Source: an uncultured Romboutsia sp. (GTDB lineage: Bacteria > Bacillota > Clostridia > Peptostreptococcales > Peptostreptococcaceae). From it: DNA of 9,487 nt. The position numbers and the translations under genes are program-made. A model generated the notes under the pieces. That model ran no database searches and was not told the DNA's origin. It worked only from the letters and a program-made list of their open reading frames with translations. Positions 1-5,369 of this stretch are shown in pieces; position 1 is the first letter of the stretch; each line of letters starts with the position of its first letter. Location of the stretch: the NCBI GenBank assembly GCA_937907205.1, contig CALESE010000072.1, forward strand, positions 1 to 9,487. The letters are read 5' to 3'.

Positions 1-476
1 AAAAAGAAAATTTTGATTTGAAACAAGATAACAAGATTTATAAAGATAGAGAAAAGAAGATTTTTTCTATTAAAGAACGAAATACTAATCTTGAATCTAA
101 AAATCTAAATAAAGAAAATGAACTTGCTAAGTTAGAGTTAAATCTAAGACATAAAGAATATAAATTAAATTTAAATGAACTTAACTTAAATGAGCAAATG
201 GAATCTTTTTATAAGTTAAAAGATGAATATAATAAAAAAATTGAAAAGCAAAAAGAAGTTTTTGAAAATGAATTTAAAAACTTAGAATATAAATATTTCT
301 TAAAACTTGAAAAATTATTAAATAAAATAAAAGAGCTTAATGCAAATAATGACATAACTAATAATATATTTAAAGAATTTATTTCAGAAAAAAATCTTAC
401 TAAAGATTTTCAGAATTTTGAAAGAAATAAATTCTTTAATATTCAAAAGTCTATTAATAATGATCTAGAATTATAA
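1..476 (+). CDS. C-terminal part of a MobV (Pre/Mob) mobilization protein, cut by the window edge
   Basis: The reading frame is open to the left edge; the TTG at 18 is an internal Leu codon, not a start. The first ~25 residues visible (KENFDLKQDNKIYKDRE...) match residues ~263-285 of the complete Mob protein at 2961-4598, and the DNA of 1-55 is identical to 3748-3802. Only about 157 residues are visible. They are a Lys/Glu/Asn/Leu-rich, highly charged helical tail with heptad-like leucines, as expected for the coiled-coil dimerization region that follows the relaxase domain in MobV proteins. The relaxase domain, if present, lies outside the window. After ~80 nt the two copies diverge strongly and end differently (NNDLEL versus DNGIEL). 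It could belong to an intact neighbouring mob gene or be a relic; the window cannot decide. Family assignment rests on the paralog. Confidence 0.8.
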   Translation, partial: KENFDLKQDNKIYKDREKKIFSIKERNTNLESKNLNKENELAKLELNLRHKEYKLNLNELNLNEQMESFYKLKDEYNKKIEKQKEVFENEFKNLEYKYFLKLEKLLNKIKELNANNDITNNIFKEFISEKNLTKDFQNFERNKFFNIQKSINNDLEL

Positions 477-539
477 TAATTTAATGTATAGGATAGAAAA
501 GAATAAATTTTGATAAAAAAAGCATAAATGCTCCAAATT

Positions 540-568
540 TTTACAAAATACGACAATTAAAATATATA
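540..568 (+). promoter_or_regulatory. Candidate promoter of the bacteriocin-like gene
   Basis: TTTACA (540-545), a 17-bp spacer and TATATA (563-568) lie 50 bp upstream of the start codon. A second TATAAT-like box is at about 584-589. The spacer and -10 are covered by an imperfect dyad (ACAAtTAAAATA ... TATTAgTTGT, roughly 553-582) that could bind a regulator. Known: TTTACA is the -35 of the TcdR/BotR/UviA group of clostridial toxin and bacteriocin sigma factors. Here it is equally compatible with a vegetative promoter. Confidence 0.45.
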
Positions 569-617
569 TAATATTAGTTGTATTTATAATAAAAATGAAA
601 TAGGAGGATATATTATT

Positions 618-1427
618 ATGCTTTTAAAAAAAAGAATATGTAAAAGTATAGCTTTAGCTTTAGTTGGCGTTACTGTTACAACACCAATGTTAAAAACTGT
701 ATCAGCAATGGAGAATGTTATAATTGATAAAGAAGTACAAAGTTTAAATGAGTTAGAAGAAATAGATTTTAATGAAATTAGACAAAAGTTTGAAAATATG
801 TCTGGAACAGCAAGAAGTAGTATTATTGAGATAAATGAAGTAAATTATAAGGCAATAATAAATATAAATACAGGAGATATAATACATACTTATTATAATG
901 AAGATGGAAGTATAAATGAAACATATAATGTTAATTTTTATAAAAATTTAGAAAGATTTGAAAAGCAAATAGAACAAATAGATAATAACCAATCACGTTT
1001 AAGTGGACCTGTAATATATAAGAATAAAACAAGTTGGTCTCCAGATATGTTACAACTTCAAGTTAAAAAAGTAAAAAAAGATGGAAAAACAGTTCATCAA
1101 TGTGATCTGTGGAATAGTAGTAATAAATATAAGCAAAAATTCAGAACAAAATATACAAGTAGTCCATCAATAATGGAGTTTGATAAAGCTATAAATGATA
1201 CATCTAATAAATGGAACTTGTTAGCAAGTTTAGCAGGAACTTCTGCAGCAGTTGCATTGGTTTCATTTTTTGGACCAACGGCAAGTGTTACAGTTAAAGT
1301 TTTAAAAGAAGCTTTAAAAAAGCTAGGGTTACCAGGTTTAATTGTTAGTGTAGATTCACTAGTTAAAAGATGGAATGCATATTCTAATGCGGTAAAAGAT
1401 GGAAATAATAAATATAATGCAGCGTAG
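618..1427 (+). CDS. Secreted bacteriocin-like protein (possibly geobacillin-26-like)
   Basis: This 269-aa protein starts at an ATG 10 nt after AGGAGG (602-607). Residues 1-30 form a clear Sec signal peptide: MLLKKRICK, then a hydrophobic run SIALALVGVTVTTP, with a predicted cut after VSA (residue 30). Residues ~31-130 are acidic and helical; ~130-200 are polar and basic (KTSWSPDMLQLQVKKVKKDG). Residues ~203-250 are hydrophobic, glycine/alanine-rich and amphipathic (LLASLAGTSAAVALVSFFGP, then KVLKEALKKLGLPGLIVSV), as in membrane-active peptides. One Cys is in the mature part. The layout of signal peptide, soluble middle and hydrophobic amphipathic end fits large secreted antimicrobial proteins of the geobacillin 26 kind. 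That family call is recollection of overall architecture, not a confirmed homology. The next gene, a tiny membrane protein 21 nt downstream, would suit an immunity or accessory role. A non-antimicrobial secreted protein is the alternative. Confidence 0.6.
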   Translation: MLLKKRICKSIALALVGVTVTTPMLKTVSAMENVIIDKEVQSLNELEEIDFNEIRQKFENMSGTARSSIIEINEVNYKAIININTGDIIHTYYNEDGSINETYNVNFYKNLERFEKQIEQIDNNQSRLSGPVIYKNKTSWSPDMLQLQVKKVKKDGKTVHQCDLWNSSNKYKQKFRTKYTSSPSIMEFDKAINDTSNKWNLLASLAGTSAAVALVSFFGPTASVTVKVLKEALKKLGLPGLIVSVDSLVKRWNAYSNAVKDGNNKYNAA

Positions 1428-1448
1428 GAAAATTTGAAGAGGTAATTT

Positions 1449-1616
1449 ATGTTTGATGATATATATATAATTTTGATAGCTTTACTTGGAGGATGTTGGT
1501 ATATAGAAAGAGGTTTATCCAATCTAGGTAAAAATATAAAAGAAGGATTGATTTTTTTAGGAAAAGAAATTAGAAAAAAAGAAAATTTATTAGATTTAGA
1601 TGATAAAGATAATTAA
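1449..1616 (+). CDS. 55-aa one-helix membrane protein, candidate immunity/accessory protein
   Basis: ATG at 1449 follows GAAGAGGT (1436-1443) with good spacing. It lies 21 nt after the stop of the bacteriocin-like gene, on the same strand and before a shared terminator, so the two are probably cotranscribed. The protein starts MFDDIYIILIALLGGCWYIE, giving one short transmembrane helix (~residues 5-19). A basic amphipathic stretch follows (GLSNLGKNIKEGLIFLGKEIRKKE), then an acidic end (LLDLDDKDN). Small membrane proteins directly behind bacteriocin genes are often immunity proteins; that function is inferred from position only. I recognise no family. The in-frame ORF, its RBS and its typical codon use support a real gene. 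Confidence 0.6.
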   Translation: MFDDIYIILIALLGGCWYIERGLSNLGKNIKEGLIFLGKEIRKKENLLDLDDKDN

Positions 1617-1641
1617 TATACTTTCTTCTGAATTAAAAAAG

Positions 1642-1680
1642 TAACTAATCCTAAAAATGTATTTTGGGATTAGTTATCTT
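1642..1680 (+). terminator. Intrinsic terminator of the bacteriocin-like operon
   Basis: A 15-bp stem (1642-1656 with 1662-1676, one G·U pair: TAACTAATCCTAAAA / TTTTGGGATTAGTTA) closes a 5-nt loop. The T-tract after it is weak (TCTT), but the stem's own A/T ends and its position 25 nt after the last stop codon support termination. Confidence 0.7.
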
Positions 1681-1750
1681 AAATCTAGTCTTTTTCAATT
1701 CATTTTATTTAGAAAAAATACAAGAGATATGAAAAAAATGTTGTTATAAT

Positions 1751-1778
1751 TTTACATAGAAGTTAGAATATATATATA
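1751..1778 (+). promoter_or_regulatory. Candidate promoter for the small RNA
   Basis: TTTACA (1751-1756), a 16-bp spacer and TATATA (1773-1778) would start transcription near 1785, just before the first hairpin of the RNA region. The region is so AT-rich that TATATA alone means little. The value of the call lies in its position ahead of a hairpin series that ends in a terminator. Confidence 0.35.
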
Positions 1779-1784
1779 ACTTTA

Positions 1785-2056
1785 AAAATAAAAAAGTCCT
1801 CAACTGGAAATTGAGAACTTTTTCGTATATTAACTTCGGCTTTATAATTTGTTTTCCCTCAAATTATAATAGCAACTGGTATTAACGGTACCTAGAAGTT
1901 AAGGAATAATCCACTCAAATGATAACTGGAAATTATCTTTTGAGAGTTGACCCAACCGAAGCAATTTATAAACTTAGTATAAATTGATAAATCGGATAAG
2001 TCAACAAGAAATTAGACCTTAACATGCTCTAGGGAAACTCCCTAGGGCATTTTTTA
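1785..2056 (+). ncRNA. Candidate ~270-nt structured RNA, class unknown
   Basis: No ORF with an RBS is present, but successive hairpins are. AAAAAGT-CTCAA pairs with TTGAG-ACTTTTT (1791-1823). A 10-bp stem joins 1842-1851 to 1860-1869 (TTATAATTTG/CAAATTATAA). CTCAAA-GATAA pairs with TTATC-TTTGAG (1914-1944). An 8-bp stem joins 1963-1970 to 1978-1985. A long-range pair CTTCGG (1834-1839)/CCGAAG (1956-1961) would enclose the middle hairpins, and GTTGA (1946-1950)/TCAAC (2001-2005) would form a pseudoknot with it. The region ends in a strong terminator. The 11-mer AACTGGAAATT occurs in both the first and third hairpin loops (1802-1812, 1924-1934), a possible repeated protein- or RNA-binding motif. 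The first hairpin also resembles a two-way terminator, so it may end an antisense transcript instead. I cannot assign an RNA family. Confidence 0.5.
2024..2055 (+). terminator. Strong intrinsic terminator
   Basis: A 12-bp stem (ATGCTCTAGGGA 2024-2035, TCCCTAGGGCAT 2039-2050, one G·U) with an AAC loop is followed by a run of six T. It is GC-rich for this region. No coding gene lies upstream within 400 nt, so it must end a non-coding transcript. Confidence 0.85.
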
Positions 2057-2079
2057 ATTAAATATATCAATTAAAAGAG

Positions 2080-2610
2080 TTGGACTAGGCTAGATGTCCA
2101 TCGTGGATTGACTATAACCTCGATAATTATAGTTAGCTCATAGACCATAGCTAAAGAGCTTGATGCAATGGAAGTATTTATTATATGCTTGATAATTATA
2201 ATTAGCCGATTATTGATATATTGTTTTAGTAGTTATTGGCTAAAAAACAATAACAGTTGAATATAACTAATATATTCAAACAAGGTTGTATATCACCTTG
2301 TATAATAAATGATATATAGTGAGAGGGTAAACCAAGCCGTTAAACACTTAAAATTACGTCAGGTGAGTTCAGCCAATGCAGAAAGTGAGCCTCCGTACAG
2401 ACAAGCCTAGTCCCTTTATTTAGGCAGTACGGGTTCGAGAGTGACGACTACTTAAAGGTCGGGTGTGGGAGTTCTAGGATACTAATGTATCGGGAACTAT
2501 AAGCAGATAACAGCACTAGGATAGAACCATAGTGTAGAAAGCTTATAGGTGTTTACACGTAATATAAAGGGTGCGAGATGATAAGGCGACCGTTGTATAC
2601 GGTTCATACT
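2080..2610 (+). ncRNA. Candidate large structured RNA (~530 nt), ROOL/GOLLD-like in size and setting
   Basis: This is an ORF-free stretch with clearly higher GC than the genes around it and many nested stems. TGGAC/GTCCA (2081-2100). ACTATAA/TTATAGT (2111-2133), followed directly by TAGCT/AGCTA (2134-2153). TTGAATATA/TATATTCAA (2257-2279). ACAAGGT/ACCTTGT (2280-2301). CCGTAC/GTACGG (2393-2432) encloses GCCTA/TAGGC (2405-2425). AGTTC/GAACT (2470-2498) encloses GATAC/GTATC (2478-2491). ATAAGC/GCTTAT (2499-2546) encloses CACTA/TAGTG (2514-2534). ACCGT/ACGGT (2589-2603). Purine-rich single-stranded segments between stems (for example GTGAGAGGGTAAACC near 2319) look conserved-motif-like. Known large bacterial RNAs of this size on plasmids and phages of Firmicutes are the ROOL and GOLLD classes; assignment to either is inference. 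The strand is chosen from the upstream terminator and gene direction. The ends are approximate. Confidence 0.55.
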
Positions 2611-2619
2611 TTTGATTGT

Positions 2620-2683
2620 AATTATTTCCTTATGCCTAGTTCTATCTTTTTTTAGATTTTTCTAGTTGCATAAGGGAATAATT
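2620..2683 (+). repeat. Long hairpin (16-bp inverted repeat) after the large RNA
   Basis: AATTATTTCCTTATGC (2620-2635) pairs with GCATAAGGGAATAATT (2668-2683), 16 bp with one G·U. The 32-nt interior holds a pyrimidine-rich stretch and short CTAG/CTAG pairing. It may be the 3' end or terminator of the large RNA, or part of the oriT region. The 12-mer CGGTTCATACTT occurs on both sides of it (2600-2611 and 2710-2721). Confidence 0.6.
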
Positions 2684-2745
2684 GCGTCCAATTTCAGCTC
2701 CCGAAGTTCCGGTTCATACTTATGAGAATTTTAATCAAGGGTGAA

Positions 2746-2927
2746 TTTGATTTAGCGTAGCGATAATCAAAGAGGGAACAGAGTTCCCTTATATATAGGG
2801 GTGAATTGCTGAAAGCAAGAGGGGGTAAGCCGGAGGCTACCCCCTTAATCCCGTAGGGCGAGTGAACTCTTAAAAAGAGTATAACGAGCTATACTCTTTT
2901 TTATACTTTAATATATAATTAGAGTAT
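2746..2927 (+). other. Candidate origin of transfer (oriT) upstream of mob
   Basis: A dense series of inverted repeats lies between the RNA region and mob: TTTGATT/AATCAAA (2746-2771), AGGGAAC/GTTCCCT (2773-2789), TTGCT/AGCAA (2806-2818), and GGGGGT-AGCC/GGCT-A-CCCCC (2821-2844). The last part is an overlapping set of one arm in alternating orientation: ACTCTT (2866-2871), AAGAGTATA (2875-2883), TATACTCTT (2890-2898) and AGAGTAT (2921-2927). The middle two form a perfect 12-bp stem (2872-2883/2890-2901) with loop ACGAGC. Known: MobV origins such as pMV158 oriT lie just upstream of mob and consist of overlapping, mutually exclusive hairpins, the central one having an AGTATA/TATACT stem. The match is in layout and partly in sequence. 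The nick site is not assigned. Confidence 0.6.
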
Positions 2928-2960
2928 TAGGCGTAGCCTTTTTGAAAGGAGTTTATTTTT

Positions 2961-4598
2961 ATGGAATTTGCTTGGAATACTCAAAAGAATAAATTGAGTG
3001 ATGTTAAAGGAAAAGAAAAAGAACAAGAGAGAGAAGGTAAAATTAGAAACAAAGATATTGATTTAGATAAAACTAAATTTAATTTTGATTTTGTAAATGA
3101 TAATTTAAACTTATATCAAAGAGTAAAAAAGAGAGTTGATGATGTTAGGGATGTTTCACGTATTCAGAGAAATTCTGTTGTTATGTATTCTAATGTTATT
3201 ACTATAAATAAAGATACTCATAAAGTTTGGGGTGATTCCAAATCTAAAGAATACTTTAAAGAAGTATATCAATATTTTTGTAATGAGTTTGGTAAGGAGA
3301 ATGTTGTTTCTGCTAAGGTACATTTAGATGAAACAACTCCTCATATGCACCTACATTTTGTTCCTATTAGCAAAGAAGGTAAGTTACAGGCTAGAAAGGT
3401 CATGACACCTTCTAGGATTAATAGTATACATACTAATGCTCCGAAATATTTACAGTCTAAAGGATTTGATGTTGTTAGGGGTAAAGGGATTACTCATAAG
3501 GATAATATTAAAGATATACATGAATATAAATTAGAAAAATTAATTGATGAAGTTACTTTTTTAGAAAATAAGAAGATTGACCTTACTAAGAATATTGAAG
3601 ATATTGAAGATGTTCCTAAGTTTAAAAATATTAATGTAAAGGAAAAAAAGGGGCTTTTAAGAAGTTCTAAAGTTGAAATTGATATAAATGATTATGAATA
3701 TATACAAAGCACCTTAAAATGCCTTAGAGAGCGTATTATTATGTTAGAAAAAGAAAATTTTGATTTGAAACAAGATAACAAGATTTATAAAGATAGAGAA
3801 AATAAGATTTTCTCCATTAAAGAAAGATATCTTAAACTTGAAGATGCTAATTTAAAGAAATCAAGTGAATTATTTAATTTACAATTAGAATTAAAACCTA
3901 GAGAGGATAAAGTTAAATTTGATGAAATTGAATTAAAAAAAGAAAGAGATTATCTTATTAAATCAAGGAATGAATTAGAAAAAGATAAAAAGCAATATAA
4001 ATATCTAATTGAGCAAGAAATAAAAGATAAATATATCCAAAAGATTGAAGATAAAGAAAAAGAAATTAATAAAATAAAAGATGAATATTCTGGACAATTA
4101 AAGAAGAGTTTTGATTTATTTTTTAAAAATGAATTTAGAAAAGATAATATCAATTTTTTAAAATTATTATCAAAACAAAGTTCAAATATTATTAATGAAT
4201 ATTCTAAAGTTTATGGAGATAGATTACTAAATAGTATTATTAAAAATACAGGCAAAGATTTTGATTATAGAAATTCATATATTAGTATTGATTTTGATGT
4301 AAAGAGTTTAGATGAAAAATTTAAACAAGGAAATTTATTTAAATTTAATGATGCAATCACATGTTTAAGTGATATAAACATAATAGACCAAGATAAAAAA
4401 TCTATTATGAGATATAAATTATATAATCATAAAAAAGAATTAATTCATATTGATGAAGTACCCTTAATAGATGTATCTAAGGATTTATTAGGTACTATCA
4501 TAAGCCAGATGAAAGAATCTAATAACTTTTTAGTTAAAGATAATTTAATTAATAATAAACACCTTATTTCTAAAATTGACAATGGAATAGAATTATAA
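2961..4598 (+). CDS. mob: MobV (Pre/Mob) family plasmid mobilization relaxase, possibly lacking the catalytic His
   Basis: This 545-aa protein starts at an ATG preceded by GAAAGGAG (2944-2951). The N-terminal relaxase domain (~1-190) has the MobV motif NKDIDLDKTKFNFDF (~30-44) and a perfect three-histidine metal motif HLDETTPHMHLHF (121-133). The region then reads MTPSRINSIHTNAPKYLQSKGFDV (~148-171), as in Pre/Mob proteins. Residues ~190-400 are a long Lys/Glu/Leu coiled coil, and the C-terminal ~130 residues are more globular. MobV relaxases nick oriT and lead the strand into a recipient using a helper conjugation system. Compared with pMV158 MobM, whose nucleophile His22 sits in K-H-N-E-R, this protein reads K-E-Q-E-R at the same place (E21), so the usual nucleophile seems absent. 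That alignment is by eye. The oriT-like repeats directly upstream support a Mob role. The window starts in a second copy of the tail of such a gene. Confidence 0.88.
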   Translation: MEFAWNTQKNKLSDVKGKEKEQEREGKIRNKDIDLDKTKFNFDFVNDNLNLYQRVKKRVDDVRDVSRIQRNSVVMYSNVITINKDTHKVWGDSKSKEYFKEVYQYFCNEFGKENVVSAKVHLDETTPHMHLHFVPISKEGKLQARKVMTPSRINSIHTNAPKYLQSKGFDVVRGKGITHKDNIKDIHEYKLEKLIDEVTFLENKKIDLTKNIEDIEDVPKFKNINVKEKKGLLRSSKVEIDINDYEYIQSTLKCLRERIIMLEKENFDLKQDNKIYKDRENKIFSIKERYLKLEDANLKKSSELFNLQLELKPREDKVKFDEIELKKERDYLIKSRNELEKDKKQYKYLIEQEIKDKYIQKIEDKEKEINKIKDEYSGQLKKSFDLFFKNEFRKDNINFLKLLSKQSSNIINEYSKVYGDRLLNSIIKNTGKDFDYRNSYISIDFDVKSLDEKFKQGNLFKFNDAITCLSDINIIDQDKKSIMRYKLYNHKKELIHIDEVPLIDVSKDLLGTIISQMKESNNFLVKDNLINNKHLISKIDNGIEL

Positions 4599-4674
4599 TA
4601 ACTTTTTATAAAATAAAATACGTTTGAATTTATTGCACTAATGTTAATAATAACCAAATCAATAAAAGTAAAGA

Positions 4675-4708
4675 TATAGTTATATTTTTATAAGAAGATA
4701 TAACTATA
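4675..4708. repeat. 11-bp inverted repeat between mob and the IS
   Basis: TATAGTTATAT (4675-4685) and ATATAACTATA (4698-4708) form a perfect 11-bp stem with a 12-nt loop. It is AT-only apart from one G·C pair and has no T-tract. It could stabilise the mob mRNA 3' end or be a protein site. Confidence 0.5.
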
Positions 4709-4740
4709 AAATACATAGTAAATACAGTTAATATAAGAAT

Positions 4741-4772
4741 AAAAAATAAGGCTTAATTAAGCCTTATTTTTT
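4741..4772. terminator. Bidirectional intrinsic terminator, perfect 32-bp palindrome
   Basis: AAAAAATAAGGCTTAA (4741-4756) is followed directly by its exact reverse complement (4757-4772). Transcribed either way it gives a GGCTT/AAGCC hairpin with an A-tract before and a T-tract after. It is the first strong terminator after mob and also shields mob from the IS side. Confidence 0.8.
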
Positions 4773-4844
4773 GTTGTAACCTAAATTAAAATTTACAGTA
4801 ATGTTTGAAAATTTGTTATTTTTTTACATTAAATTGCCGAAAAG

Positions 4845-4865
4845 CCCCCTTCTTTAGATGTGGGG
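4845..4865 (+). repeat. IS605 left-end (LE) hairpin
   Basis: CCCCC-T-TCT-TT-AGA-TGT-GGGG is a subterminal imperfect palindrome recognised as single-stranded DNA by Y1 transposases. It has the same plan as the right-end hairpin (CCCC/GGGG outer stem, CTTTAG core). Further into the LE, GGCAAGGTT (4872-4880) can pair with AACTTTGCC (4929-4937), enclosing TATGTTAT/ATAACATA. Confidence 0.75.
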
Positions 4866-4914
4866 ATGAAAGGCAAGGTTTTAATTATTTTAATAAAATA
4901 TGTTATATATATCA

Positions 4915-4943
4915 TTGTAAAATAACATAACTTTGCCTATAAT
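4915..4943 (+). promoter_or_regulatory. Candidate tnpA promoter inside LE
   Basis: TTGTAA (4915-4920), 17 bp and a perfect TATAAT (4938-4943) lie 7 bp ahead of the AGGAGGT ribosome binding site (4951-4957). The -10 sits just after one arm of the large LE hairpin, so folding of the LE strand and transcription could interfere with each other. Confidence 0.5.
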
Positions 4944-4967
4944 AATACTTAGGAGGTGTTATTTCAT

Positions 4968-5369
4968 ATGTATAAATCTAACAATAATATAATTTATGAT
5001 TGTAAATATCACATAATTTGGTGTCCAAAATATAGAAAACCTGTATTAAAAGGTGATGTTGAAAAAATGTTAAAAGAAATATTGCCTTTTAAAGCAGAAA
5101 CCTTGGGAGCAGAGATAATAGAAATGGAAACTGATTTAGACCATGTTCATTTATTAATATCTTGTGACCCTCAATACGGTATTCATAAAGTTGTAAAAGG
5201 TTTAAAAGGGTTTAGTTCAAGAGTATTAAGAGAGAACTTTCCACATCTAAAATCAACTATGCCATCTATGTGGACTAATAGTTATTTCTGTGCTACTGTA
5301 GGCTCAGTTTCCTTAGATGTTGTGAAACAATATATAGAAAACCAACAAGTGAGGACTAAAAAGAAATGA
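4968..5369 (+). CDS. tnpA: IS200/IS605 Y1 transposase TnpA
   Basis: The protein is 133 aa, the usual size for Y1 transposases. I chose the ATG at 4968 because AGGAGGT (4951-4957) lies 10 nt before it; the GTG at 4956 overlaps that site. The HUH motif is HVH (59-61, in DLDHVHLLIS) and the catalytic tyrosine is Y122 (VVKQYIENQQ). Both are intact, as is the N-terminal KYHIIWCPKYRKPVL typical of the family. The enzyme cuts and rejoins single-stranded DNA at the LE and RE hairpins (peel-and-paste), usually on the lagging strand. Its stop overlaps the tnpB start by 4 nt (ATGA), so the two are translationally coupled. Nothing suggests decay. Confidence 0.95.
   Translation: MYKSNNNIIYDCKYHIIWCPKYRKPVLKGDVEKMLKEILPFKAETLGAEIIEMETDLDHVHLLISCDPQYGIHKVVKGLKGFSSRVLRENFPHLKSTMPSMWTNSYFCATVGSVSLDVVKQYIENQQVRTKKK

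Noticed and set aside
521..536. AGCATAAATGCT hairpin as terminator of the first mob gene
   Set aside because: The stem is only 4-5 bp and is separated from its T-run, so it is too weak to call.
1097..1522. 141-aa minus-strand frame
   Set aside because: It lies antisense to the bacteriocin-like gene and the small membrane gene, which have proper RBSs and a signal peptide. It has no domain features.
2420..2445. GGGTTCGA resembling a tRNA T-arm
   Set aside because: The flanks pair as CCGTAC/GTACGG in another way, and no acceptor, D- or anticodon arm can be built around it.
2300..2615. Group II intron (GTGCGAGATGAT looks like an intron 5' end)
   Set aside because: I find no domain V-like hairpin with an AGC/catalytic triad, and no reverse transcriptase ORF. 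The sequence occurs at the end, not the start, of the structured region.
2821..2844. GGGGGT-AGCC hairpin as a terminator of the large RNA
   Set aside because: It is GC-rich but followed by TTAATCCC instead of a T-tract; an oriT-region role is more likely.
3950..4657. Two minus-strand frames antisense to the mob gene
   Set aside because: They are shadows of the low-complexity coiled-coil coding sequence, with no RBS or recognisable protein.
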